A stretch of 64,000 nt of DNA, taken from the NCBI RefSeq assembly GCF_003363265.1, contig NZ_QRBF01000001.1, positions 496,001 to 560,000 on the forward strand. Reading direction: 5' to 3'. The DNA is from Dyella psychrodurans (GTDB lineage: Bacteria; Pseudomonadota; Gammaproteobacteria; Xanthomonadales; Rhodanobacteraceae). Below are positions 55,995-63,692 of the stretch, piece by piece. Made by a program: the position numbers and the translations under genes. The notes under the pieces are model-generated. The model saw only the letters and a list, made by a program, of their open reading frames with translations. It searched no databases and had not been told where the DNA came from. Each line of letters begins with the position of its first letter. Position 1 is the first letter of the stretch.

Positions 55995-56192
55995 CTAATC
56001 GCCCAGTTCCTGAAAGGCGTGGCCGTTGGCCTCCAACCCTTTCAAGGTCGCAGGTTGTAGCTCGTTCGCCCAGACGTGCCCCTCGAGTTGCCATTGCTTC
56101 GCGTCAACGAGATCCGGTAGCCCAACGCCCTGGCGCACATAGAGACCGAGAGTCGGCCGTGCCGGATTGATGTAGAGGTCGAATGCTTGCAT
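55995..56192 (-). CDS. Small hypothetical protein in the encapsulin locus (65 residues)
   Basis: MQAFDLYINPARPTLGLYVR begins a 65-residue soluble protein with DLVDAKQWQLEGHVWANELQ and a charged tail. GGAG lies 9 bases before the ATG. It starts 39 bases after the encapsulin stop on the same strand and is the likely third gene of the operon. No family is recognised. It has no encapsulin cargo peptide of the SLxIGSL type, so it is probably not a cargo. Confidence 0.65.
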   Translation of the reverse strand: MQAFDLYINPARPTLGLYVRQGVGLPDLVDAKQWQLEGHVWANELQPATLKGLEANGHAFQELGD

Positions 56193-56231
56193 GGTTCACG
56201 GCTCCGTAAAGGGAAGTGATCCGACAAAACC

Positions 56232-57038
56232 TTACTTTCCTCCCGCTGTCAGCATCACCGCGGCCTCGGCAGTCAGCTGCAGGAAAGTAAACGTCTCCTG
56301 CACATACAAGTGAACGCTGCGTTCGGAGTGGCTCAGGTAGCCGATGGAGAAATCCCGGCCCAGGTGAAGCTCGAAATCGCCCCCTCGCGTGCTCATCACC
56401 ACGCCACCCTTGATCGCCGGTGCCCAGATGATGTCGCCATCCACGAGATGTTGAATGTCCCTGACGACGGGATATCCCTCGTCGGTGGCGCCACTGATTT
56501 TCGTATACGGTTGCTCGCCCAATAAAAGCGTGTAGGGACCGTTGACGCCTGCTTCGCGCAGACGGCTCACCGCTTGCGCTATCGCGGCAGGATAGTCGCC
56601 CACCTTCGCAGGCAACGTCACCGCCTTGTTGCTGGTTCCCCGGCGAATACCCGCTATGCCGGCCGCTTCGTAACCTTCGAAGATCGCTCCGTCTTCGGCA
56701 AAGGCGATCTTGCGCGCGGCGTCCTTGAGCGGCTGAAGATCGGGATCGTTGGCGCCACGCTCCACGGAATCGACGGCGTGACGCGACAGTTCGAAGGGAA
56801 CCCGCAGTTCCACGACAGCCTTGACGTCCCGCAAGACGGCTTGGACACCATCGGCCGGAGGCTTGATGTCCTGCACGTGGCCAGTACCTACCGCGGAAAA
56901 CTCGAAACCTTTCGGCCCCACCACGTCCACGACCCGCCGCGCAGCCAAATGGCGTTTCAGCGTCCTCGATGCTTCCTGTTCGATCTGTGCCCATGCGCCT
57001 TCCGAAATCGGCGCAAGTTTCCGGTGAAGATTATTCAT
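56232..57038 (-). CDS. Family 1 encapsulin shell protein
   Basis: A 268-residue HK97-fold nanocompartment protein. MNNLHRKLAPISEGAWAQIE, TLKRHLAARRVVDVVGPKGF, the E-loop region with VELRVPFELSRHAVDSVERG, RGTSNKAVTLPAKVGDYPAA and the terminal RDFSIGYLSHSERSVHLYVQ then ETFTF are the conserved blocks of family 1. The length is typical of T=1 shells (about 265). The start overlaps the DyP stop by 8 bases, which should keep shell and cargo in coupled synthesis. Confidence 0.94.
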   Translation of the reverse strand: MNNLHRKLAPISEGAWAQIEQEASRTLKRHLAARRVVDVVGPKGFEFSAVGTGHVQDIKPPADGVQAVLRDVKAVVELRVPFELSRHAVDSVERGANDPDLQPLKDAARKIAFAEDGAIFEGYEAAGIAGIRRGTSNKAVTLPAKVGDYPAAIAQAVSRLREAGVNGPYTLLLGEQPYTKISGATDEGYPVVRDIQHLVDGDIIWAPAIKGGVVMSTRGGDFELHLGRDFSIGYLSHSERSVHLYVQETFTFLQLTAEAAVMLTAGGK

Positions 57039-58056
57039 GGGGGGGTTCTCCTTTGAGCGAACCGATACCGAGCGAACCATCCGATACGCGCGGCTGAGAT
57101 TCGGAAACATCCGCCTTTGCGCCGGGTTCGGCAGGCACATTGGCCAGGAAGGTGGCGGATGGCACGAAAAACAGCGAGCCGGTGACGGCCTTGCTGACGT
57201 CGAGCAGGCGATCGTAATTGCCGGGCGGGTTGCCGACGAACATGTTGTCGAGCATCCGCTCGATCCGGCTTGGCGACCGCGCATAACCGATGAAATACGT
57301 GCCGAACTCGCCCTTGGCCGCGTCGCCGAACGGCATGTTGTCGCGCAAGATCTCCAATTGCTCGCCGTTCTCGACAATGGTCGTGAGGGCGTTGTGCGCA
57401 TAGGCGGGTTTTACGGCATCGTCGAGTTCGATGTCCGAAAGCTTCTTCCTGCCGACGATCCGCTCCTGCTGTTCGACAGGCAAGGCATTCCACGCCTGCA
57501 AGTCGTGAAGGTACTTCTGCGTGATCACGTAGCTTCCGCCGGCGAAGTTCGGATCTTCCTCCCCGATGATGGTCGCATCGATGGCATCCTGGTCGACCGG
57601 ATTTTCCGTACCGTCGACAAAACCGAGCAAGTCGCGCTCGTCGAAATACTTGAACCCGTGAACTTCGTCGGCCGTGGAAACGGCATCGCGGATGCGCGAC
57701 ATGATTTCGTTCGCCAGCTCGAAGCACAGATCCATGTGCGCGGCACGGATATGAAACAGCAAGTCTCCCGGCGTGGAGACCGCGTGGTGCACGCCTCGAA
57801 TCTCGCGAAAGGGATGCAAATCTGCGGGTTTCGGCTGGCCGAAAAGACGATCCCATGCATCGGAACCGAAAGCCATGACGCACGATAGACGACCACTGGG
57901 GTCGCGAAATCCCACAGCCCGCAAAAGCGATGCCAGGTCGCCGCAAAGCGTTCTTACTGACTCATCGTGCCCAGGCTCCGGTTTTAAGGTCACCACCAGA
58001 AAAATAGCGGCTCCTGTGAGCTTGGCGATAACTGGTTGCGGAATGACGGAAGGCAC
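57031..58056 (-). CDS. DyP-type peroxidase, encapsulin cargo
   Basis: A haem peroxidase of 341 residues if started at GTG 58056, where PSVIPQPVIAKLTGAA matches the usual DyP start and GAGG lies about 8 bases upstream. ATG 58101 would add 15 residues and run into an inverted-repeat element (58080-58210), so GTG is preferred. DLLGFVDGTENPVDQDAID is the GxxDG motif with the distal Asp; AYAHNALTTI holds the probable proximal His, and GTYFIGYARSPSRIERMLDN is also conserved. After a Pro/Ala linker the chain ends in DGSLGIGSLKGEPPHE, the classic encapsulin targeting peptide. Confidence 0.93.
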   Translation of the reverse strand: MPSVIPQPVIAKLTGAAIFLVVTLKPEPGHDESVRTLCGDLASLLRAVGFRDPSGRLSCVMAFGSDAWDRLFGQPKPADLHPFREIRGVHHAVSTPGDLLFHIRAAHMDLCFELANEIMSRIRDAVSTADEVHGFKYFDERDLLGFVDGTENPVDQDAIDATIIGEEDPNFAGGSYVITQKYLHDLQAWNALPVEQQERIVGRKKLSDIELDDAVKPAYAHNALTTIVENGEQLEILRDNMPFGDAAKGEFGTYFIGYARSPSRIERMLDNMFVGNPPGNYDRLLDVSKAVTGSLFFVPSATFLANVPAEPGAKADVSESQPRVSDGSLGIGSLKGEPPHE

Positions 58057-58079
58057 TATCGATTCCTCACGAGTTGGTT

Positions 58080-58210
58080 CTAGGGTCTGTTTGCCCGCCA
58101 TCCGGCGTCATCGCTCAGTCGTGTACGGACGTACACTCCTTCACTCTTCCTTGGCTGGCGTGCAAACAGCTCCCGGCGCGGGCCACGCGAATAGTGTGAA
58201 CAGGCCCTAG
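58080..58210. repeat. MITE-like nested inverted-repeat element
   Basis: 131 bases bounded by CTAGGGTCTGTT (58080-58091) and AACAGGCCCTAG (58199-58210), inverted repeats with one mismatch. Inside, GTTTGC-CGCC near 58089-58099 faces GGCGTGCAAAC (58158-58167), and the centre has GTGTACG/CGTACAC. The nested design and position between two divergent genes suggest a non-autonomous mobile or REP-like element. No coding frame is credible. TGGTTCT flanks it on both sides, 6 bases off on the right. Confidence 0.55.
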
Positions 58211-58263
58211 CAGTATGGTTCTGATGCGGCGAACTTGAAAGTCCGGCAGAAGCACGACTGAGC

Positions 58264-58800
58264 ATGACGAACATCCCCTTCTATACGATCGGCCATTCGA
58301 CACATCCGGTCGATGACTTCATCCGCATGTTGCAAGGTGAAGGCATAAGCCTGGTGGTCGATGTTCGAACCGTGCCGCGCTCGCGTACGAATCCTCAGTA
58401 CAACCGTGACGTGCTGCCGCAATCGCTGGCTTCATGCCACGTCGGATATGAACACATGGCAGCGCTCGGCGGTTTGCGCGGCAAGGACCGTCATGTATCG
58501 CGCGATGTGAATGCCTACTGGCAAAACGAAAGCTTTCACAACTATGCCGACTATGCGATGAGCGAGGATTTCCGCGATGGATTCACGCGTCTATGCGAGC
58601 TCGGCCGCGACCAGCGTTGTGTCGTCATGTGTGCGGAAGCCGTGTGGTGGCGATGCCATCGACGCATCATCGCGGACTACCTGCTGGCTTCCGGAGATGA
58701 GGTGCTTCATATCATGGGGCCGGGAAAGATCGAGCCAGCCCGCATGACCCTGGCCGCACGCCGGATCGATTCGAAAACCTTGGCCTACCCCAAGGCATAG
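58264..58800 (+). CDS. DUF488-family protein
   Basis: A 178-residue protein. FYTIGHSTHPVDDFIRMLQG, LVVDVRTVPRSRTNPQYNRD, YEHMAALGGLRGK and VVMCAEAVWWRCHRRIIADY are the conserved DUF488 blocks; the last has the Cys and His residues common to the family. Biochemical function is not known. It is divergent from the DyP-encapsulin operon, with the inverted-repeat element between them. Confidence 0.88.
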   Translation: MTNIPFYTIGHSTHPVDDFIRMLQGEGISLVVDVRTVPRSRTNPQYNRDVLPQSLASCHVGYEHMAALGGLRGKDRHVSRDVNAYWQNESFHNYADYAMSEDFRDGFTRLCELGRDQRCVVMCAEAVWWRCHRRIIADYLLASGDEVLHIMGPGKIEPARMTLAARRIDSKTLAYPKA

Positions 58801-59116
58801 TGAATGCGGAAGCAGGCCAGCCCCCAACGAGGCCACCCCGGATGCCTCATGTGGAACGACTTGTGCATGGCTCCATGCCAGGACGAAGACAAACGACTTA
58901 TCGCGGCATCTTCCATGACGCTCCAAGCCTGTCTTTTTTACACAAACAGGGCAGCCGGCCGATATCATTAGGGAGGGATTATTCAAGGGGATCTGAGCGC
59001 GCGATGTTGTGTTGTCGAGCACTCGTTCCGGAGTTCGGTCTTAGCTGATTTACTACATCAGATATTGCTTGTAAGTCACTGAATTCCAGGTATTCACTCC
59101 AGCAAGGGGATGGGGT
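58801..59116. other. Intergenic region before the MASE1-like sensor gene
   Basis: 316 bases. An 82-codon frame with a GTG start abuts the DUF488 stop, but its composition is not protein-like and I do not call it. A weak stem (CCTGT/ACAGG) near 58928-58950 surrounds a T-run and may end the DUF488 transcript. GGGGATGGGG before ATG 59117 is the ribosome site of the next gene. Confidence 0.4.
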
Positions 59117-60754
59117 ATGAAGAACAGGACAGGGTCATCCGTGCTGTACCAGGTGGCGGTGGTATTGGGTTACCTCGCCGTCTACACCCTCATTCGTCCC
59201 GTGTCCGACGCCCATTGGGAACTGACTTCGGGTCTTCGCCTCGCCCTGCTGTTGCTCGTCCCCTACCGATATTGGGCAGCTTTGGCCGTGGGTGACGCGA
59301 TGGCGTCTGCCTACCAGAGCAGCCTCTCCGTATCGCAGTTCGGGCTTGCCTGGGCCGTGGTGAACTCCGTGCCCTTTATTGCCCTGGCCATGCCGGTGGT
59401 GTGGCTGTGCAAGGAAAAACTCGCGCTTTTTCCGTCCAAGCGAGTCGTCAACTTCCAAGCGCTGCTGCTGTGCACGCTGGTGGTTCCCATCATCTGGTCG
59501 CTCGCCAACTATGCGGCGATGTCGCTGGCGAAAAATCCAGGCGTCGAGATAACGCCCATCCTGCTGGTTTATCTCTTTGTCGGTTCTTACGTCGCCCTGC
59601 TGACGACCATCCCCTGGGTCATCATCGCCAAACTCGAATTCCGTAACGGCATGTGGCTCAACCGCCTGCGCGGGTTCGTCAAAGGTTCGCTGGCCCTCGA
59701 TGCCGCCGGCATCCTCATTCCCTCTCAACTGATCTTGTCGTGGCTGACCTTGCACGGCAAAGAAGACAAGCAGGTCTATTGCCTCTTCATGTTCCTGCCG
59801 GTGGCCTGGCTGACCCTGAAGCACGGCTGGCGAGCCGCTGTGATGGGCGGAACCGTCGTGGTCGCCTGCATCAACGTATTGATGAATTACGACACGCCCG
59901 ACGCCATGGTCTTGCAAGTTCAGTCCATGATCGCCTTCGCCATCACCTGCCTGATCGCCATGGGTGCGCGTATCTCCGCGCTGCATCAACGCGAGGAACA
60001 GGAACACGTCGACGTCAAGCAGGCGATGCGGCTGGCCAGGCAAAGCCTCTACGTGGGCGAAATGCGCTTGCGCCAGGCTTCGGAAACGCTGGAATACGTC
60101 TGCGGGGAAATGCAGGTCACTCAAAACCGGTTGCTCAACCGCTTCCGGATGATGCTACCGGCCAACGAAAGCCAGATGTATTCCAAGCAGGCGGCCACCG
60201 CTCAGGAAAAGATGTACCAGATCGCCGATGCGATGCATCCCATCGCCTGGCGACGCCGGGGTTTGCGTGCAGCCTTGCGCGAAAACCTGGGGCGCGCACT
60301 GGATGAAGCGGGCGTCGCCTACAACTATCAAGTCAAGGGGCGCGGCTTCGGCGCGCACGCAGCGAACCTTCACACCATGATTTATCGCCTCGCTTGCGAA
60401 TCGGTGGTGTACATCTGCGCGAACGTGCGTTGCTCCGATATCCGCCTGACGCTGCGCGGCATCGATATCGACGGCAATCGTCTCGTGGTGCTGCGCGTTG
60501 ACGGTCAGCTGGATGCCTCCACCGACGACAGCTCCTTCTTCAGGGAAGGTCAGCGGGACCGTCTCGCGCACAAGCTTGGCGTGACAGGATTGGACCTCGT
60601 CGAACTCAGGGACCACGTGCAGCTGTTCAACGGCGAATTCCACGTTCGACCGATGGAAAAAACGTTGCGGCTGACATTCCTGCTGCAAGACGTCGCCGAA
60701 AAAGAGTGGGAGCACTTGTCGGCCCCCACTCCTATGCGGCTATGGGCCAGCTAG
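59117..60754 (+). CDS. MASE1-like membrane sensor with degenerate histidine-kinase domain
   Basis: A 545-residue protein. Residues about 10-285 hold eight or so membrane helices of the MASE1 type (TSGLRLALLLLVPYRYWAAL; LVVPIIWSLANYAA). A helical linker leads to a region resembling a HisKA_3 kinase: MYQIADAMHPIAWRRRGLRA with a candidate His at 374, then ESVVYICANVRCSDIRLTLR where the N-box should be, and LGVTGLDLVELRDHVQLFNG in place of the G-boxes. The usual ExxxN spacing and a GxGxG motif are missing, so ATP binding is doubtful. It may signal by protein contact. No response regulator lies beside it. Confidence 0.78.
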   Translation: MKNRTGSSVLYQVAVVLGYLAVYTLIRPVSDAHWELTSGLRLALLLLVPYRYWAALAVGDAMASAYQSSLSVSQFGLAWAVVNSVPFIALAMPVVWLCKEKLALFPSKRVVNFQALLLCTLVVPIIWSLANYAAMSLAKNPGVEITPILLVYLFVGSYVALLTTIPWVIIAKLEFRNGMWLNRLRGFVKGSLALDAAGILIPSQLILSWLTLHGKEDKQVYCLFMFLPVAWLTLKHGWRAAVMGGTVVVACINVLMNYDTPDAMVLQVQSMIAFAITCLIAMGARISALHQREEQEHVDVKQAMRLARQSLYVGEMRLRQASETLEYVCGEMQVTQNRLLNRFRMMLPANESQMYSKQAATAQEKMYQIADAMHPIAWRRRGLRAALRENLGRALDEAGVAYNYQVKGRGFGAHAANLHTMIYRLACESVVYICANVRCSDIRLTLRGIDIDGNRLVVLRVDGQLDASTDDSSFFREGQRDRLAHKLGVTGLDLVELRDHVQLFNGEFHVRPMEKTLRLTFLLQDVAEKEWEHLSAPTPMRLWAS

Positions 60755-60767
60755 CCCAAGCTTAGGA

Positions 60768-60956
60768 TCAATGTCCCCCAGAGCACTGCAGGACATTCGT
60801 GCAGGTGGCCGCAATCACTTGAGAGAAGATGCTGCCTTGCGCGGTTGTCGTGCTGCTGGTGGTACTCGTGGTCGTTCCAGTTGTCTGCGCGGACGCGGCA
60901 GAAGCAAACAAGGCGCAGAAGATTCCGGCCAAAACATAGACGTTTACGCGGTTCAT
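60768..60956 (-). CDS. Small Thr/Ser-rich secreted protein (62 residues)
   Basis: MNRVNVYVLAGIFCALFASA then ASAQ is a signal peptide. The mature part has about 40 residues: a Thr/Ser linker (TTGTTTSTTSSTTTAQG), an amphipathic stretch SIFSQVIAATC and TNVLQCSGGH with two cysteines that could form a disulfide. A start 9 bases upstream is possible. No family is recognised. It converges on the sensor gene, 13 bases from its stop. Confidence 0.55.
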   Translation of the reverse strand: MNRVNVYVLAGIFCALFASAASAQTTGTTTSTTSSTTTAQGSIFSQVIAATCTNVLQCSGGH

Positions 60957-61248
60957 AAAAGCCACCCTTTACAGTGCCGGGCACCATTGCCCGCGCCAAT
61001 CTTGCAGTAAATCAATGGATTGCACTGTGATCTGCACACTCCAAATTGACTGAATTTAGGGTTTTTCGGCCTGAAATCGCTGTCGTCGGCCTGGGTTGCA
61101 TGGCATGGCATGCCGCACTGCAGCGACGCGGACCTTTGGCCACGGCCGGCCCTGCTGGCGTGAATAGCTGGCGAACGCTGTAACGATGACCGCGCCGTCC
61201 ACGAAAACCGAGTGGTAGTTTTCATTGGACGGGCTTGTGGGAGCGGTT
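60957..61248. other. Divergent region before the metallopeptidase gene
   Basis: 292 bases between the small secreted protein and the gluzincin gene. It holds the promoters of both; 61021-61070 is the more AT-rich part. GGGAG precedes ATG 61249. No other feature was seen. Confidence 0.35.
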
Positions 61249-62226
61249 ATGAAGCGTCGACGCTTTCTACAGATGATGGGCGGCCTTGCAGTCGCTGCAT
61301 GGTCGCCTTGGCGCGCTGTCGCCCAGAGTTACGACGATCCCGAAGACATCCATGCCCGATTGAAAGGGACGCCCGATCTGAAGCTGGTGATGGGAAACGG
61401 CGACATCTCCGTCGTGATTGCGGGCGATTCCTCTCCGCTCGACAAGCGCCGAATCGAAGTTTGGATCAGGCGAAGCGCCACCGCCGTATCGACGTACTTC
61501 GACCGTTTCCCCGTCGACCACTGGGGTTTGCTCGTTGTCCCTGAAGACGGAGGCCATGTCGGCCCCGCCACCACATGGGGATATGCAGGTTCGATCACGC
61601 GTGTCGGCGTAGGGCGCGAGGTGTCGGAGGAGTATTTGCGAAACGATTGGGTGCTGGTACATGAGATGACCCACCTGGCGCTCCCGCGAGTACCGATGCG
61701 CAGCGAGTGGTTCATGGAAGGCAACGCCACCTACGTCGAGCCCATTGCACGCGCACAGGCCGGACAGATGCCGCCACAAGAAGTCTGGCGCTGGGCCGTC
61801 GACGACATGTCCAAAGGACAGCCCCAAGCCGGCGACAAAGGGCTGGATCATACGCATACCTGGGGAAGGACATACTGGGGCGGCGCCATGTATTGGCTGC
61901 TTGCCGAACTGGCCATCTACAAAAAAAGCGATGGACGATATCGCCTGCAGGACGCACTGCGCGCGATCAACCGTGCAAGCGGCGGCAACACGGCATCCTG
62001 GAGCGTGGAACAAGCGACTCACGCAGGAGATATCGCCGTCAAGAGCGACGCGTTGACCTCGCTTTACGATGAACTTAAAGATCGCCCGGTCACCGTCGAC
62101 CTCAATGGCATGCTTCAGCAACTCGGCGTTTCAGAAGTTGCGGGCGTCATTCGCTTCGATGATCGTGCTCCGCTCGCCGAACTGCGCCGCTCGATAACTT
62201 CCCCGCGCGGTCGTTCGCAGACATGA
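61249..62226 (+). CDS. Exported gluzincin-type zinc metallopeptidase
   Basis: A 325-residue protein starting at ATG 61249 with GGGAG upstream. MKRRRFLQMMGGLAVAAWSP is a twin-arginine-like or Sec signal. The active site is DWVLVHEMTHLALPRV (HExxH) with the third ligand in SEWFMEGNATYVEP, the gluzincin pattern; TWGRTYWGGAMYWLLAELAI is a buried helix. It lacks obvious accessory domains. It lies 134 bases upstream of the borosin methyltransferase on the same strand, so a role in trimming the modified peptide after export is conceivable but unproven. Confidence 0.85.
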   Translation: MKRRRFLQMMGGLAVAAWSPWRAVAQSYDDPEDIHARLKGTPDLKLVMGNGDISVVIAGDSSPLDKRRIEVWIRRSATAVSTYFDRFPVDHWGLLVVPEDGGHVGPATTWGYAGSITRVGVGREVSEEYLRNDWVLVHEMTHLALPRVPMRSEWFMEGNATYVEPIARAQAGQMPPQEVWRWAVDDMSKGQPQAGDKGLDHTHTWGRTYWGGAMYWLLAELAIYKKSDGRYRLQDALRAINRASGGNTASWSVEQATHAGDIAVKSDALTSLYDELKDRPVTVDLNGMLQQLGVSEVAGVIRFDDRAPLAELRRSITSPRGRSQT

Positions 62227-62360
62227 CATCGAACGGCGAGTCGCTGCGTCCGACAGACGCAGCGCGTTGATGCGTAACCGACGGGTGTCCACACGCTCAA
62301 GCAGTCCCTGCCCCCGTCGCCCCCGTGCGCCACGATGAGAAATTGCCCTACTATCGGGCC

Positions 62361-63197
62361 ATGAATACACCTGGCTCGGCGACACCGAACAACGCTCCCC
62401 GCGGCAGCGTGGCCTGCGTTGGCCTGGGTATGACCCTGGGTTCTCATCTCACGCCGCTGGCGCGCAGCTACATCGAAAAGTCGGATGTGGTGTTCGCGGG
62501 GCTTTCCGACGGCATCGTGGAGTTATGGCTCCAGCGCATGCATACGGATGTGCGCAGCCTTCAGCCCTATTACAAGGAAGGCAAGTCGCGGATGAAGACC
62601 TATCGGCAATGGGTCGAGCTGATGATGGCCGAGGTGCGTGCAGGCAAGCGCGTCTGCGGGGTGTTCTATGGGCACCCGGGCATCTTTGCGTGGTCGCCGC
62701 ACAAGGTTATTGAAGTCGCGCGCGCGGAAGGCTACGAAGCGCATATGGAGCCTGGCATTTCCGCGGAGGATTGCCTTTATGCGGACCTGGGCATCGACCC
62801 GGGCCGCTTCGGCTGCCAGCATTTCGAGGCCAGCCAGCTGCTTTTTTATGAGCGCCGCATCGACCCGTCCGGGTATCTGGTGTTGTGGCAGGTCGGGCTC
62901 GTCGGCGATCGCTCGCTGGGCCGTCGCGAGACGGGACCTGCGTACCGGCAGGTGCTGGTCGACCTGCTGAGCCAGGACTACCCGCTCGACCACGAAGTGA
63001 TCATCTATCGAGGGGCGACGCTGCCGATCGAAAAACCGCGCGTCCGCCGCGTGGCTTTGCGCGACCTGCCGCATGCTCCGCTGACAGCGGAGGAAACGGT
63101 GGTACTGCCTCCGGCTGTCGCCTTGAAGCTCAACGTCGCCATGCGGGAGCGGCTGGAGGCATTGGATAAGCTGGAGAGGACGAACACCGTCGTATAA
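62361..63197 (+). CDS. Borosin-type peptide backbone alpha-N-methyltransferase (SonM-like, split)
   Basis: A 278-residue SAM-dependent enzyme of the tetrapyrrole-methylase fold. GSVACVGLGMTLGS (residues 15-28) is the first SAM loop, VFYGHPGIFAW (101-111) and EPGISAEDCLYADLGIDPG (130-148) line the pocket, and HFEASQLLFY and YLVLWQVG follow. YPLDHEVIIY and LPIEKPRVRRVALRDLPHAP match the C-terminal part of SonM of Shewanella. The borosin catalytic set Tyr-x5-Arg-x3-Tyr is present at Y71, R77 and Y81. The chain stops without a fused core, so it belongs to the split class. It would iteratively methylate amide nitrogens of the partner peptide encoded 199 bases downstream. The start codon lacks a strong SD; an upstream GTG (62325) is possible. 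Confidence 0.9.
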   Translation: MNTPGSATPNNAPRGSVACVGLGMTLGSHLTPLARSYIEKSDVVFAGLSDGIVELWLQRMHTDVRSLQPYYKEGKSRMKTYRQWVELMMAEVRAGKRVCGVFYGHPGIFAWSPHKVIEVARAEGYEAHMEPGISAEDCLYADLGIDPGRFGCQHFEASQLLFYERRIDPSGYLVLWQVGLVGDRSLGRRETGPAYRQVLVDLLSQDYPLDHEVIIYRGATLPIEKPRVRRVALRDLPHAPLTAEETVVLPPAVALKLNVAMRERLEALDKLERTNTVV

Positions 63198-63282
63198 AGG
63201 AAGTTCTTGGGTGCGGAACGATCCTTGCTTGTGCGGTACCGGTTGGGGAAAGCGTGTCCAATGGCATTCGGTGCCACCCTGA

Positions 63283-63302
63283 GGGCCAGGGAAATGTGGC
63301 CC
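63283..63302 (+). promoter_or_regulatory. Hairpin between methyltransferase and precursor genes
   Basis: GGGCCA (63283-63288) pairs with TGGCCC (63297-63302) over GGGAAATG. In RiPP operons such stems often limit read-through or protect the precursor transcript. No T-run, so partial attenuation or processing is the better guess. Confidence 0.35.
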
Positions 63303-63396
63303 GGATGAGATCCATCGCGTGGATAACCGCATGATATGGGCGTGCCGGCCCCATCAAACCGCACGTACGACCATCACAGGAGATAGGGGGAATCGC

Positions 63397-63681
63397 ATGA
63401 CGGACACGATCGATTTGCTGGAGGCCATCGGACAAGATGCCTCTCTGCGTCACGCATCGACCGAAGAATTGACCCATATGCTCAAACAGGCGCAGGCGTC
63501 CGAAGCGCTCACGGCCGCCGTGGCATTCGGCGACAGCACTTGGTTGTTCGAGGAATTCGGGCGCATGCAGAATGAACCGCCGCAGTCCAGCCAGACGCCC
63601 GGCCACGAAGACGAGCCCGAAGAGGAAGAGCCGCTGGAAGTTCCGGCTCCCGGCAAGGGCAAACCGTCGTCCAAGTCGTAA
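63397..63681 (+). CDS. Candidate split-borosin precursor peptide (94 residues)
   Basis: MTDTIDLLEAIGQDASLRHA opens a helical leader, and ALTAAVAFGDSTWLFEEFG (residues 38-55) completes it. The pattern LLxxIGQDAxL ... GD ... L..FG matches the borosin-binding domain of SonA, itself related to the LigA/Nif11-like fold. AGGAG and GGGGG precede the ATG, a strong ribosome site suited to high output. Residues 57-94 are the expected core region: a Gln/Ser/Pro stretch, an acidic run EDEPEEEEP, then LEVPAPGKGKPSSKS. This is far more polar than known borosin cores, and the methylated positions cannot be read; L80-A84 is the only mildly hydrophobic spot. It could instead be a partner protein that is not methylated. 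Confidence 0.72.
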   Translation: MTDTIDLLEAIGQDASLRHASTEELTHMLKQAQASEALTAAVAFGDSTWLFEEFGRMQNEPPQSSQTPGHEDEPEEEEPLEVPAPGKGKPSSKS

Positions 63682-63692
63682 GCGCAGTTCGC

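Noticed and set aside
58800-59048. 82-codon frame directly after DUF488 with a GTG start.
   Set aside because: No ribosome site, no protein-like pattern and no recognised relative.
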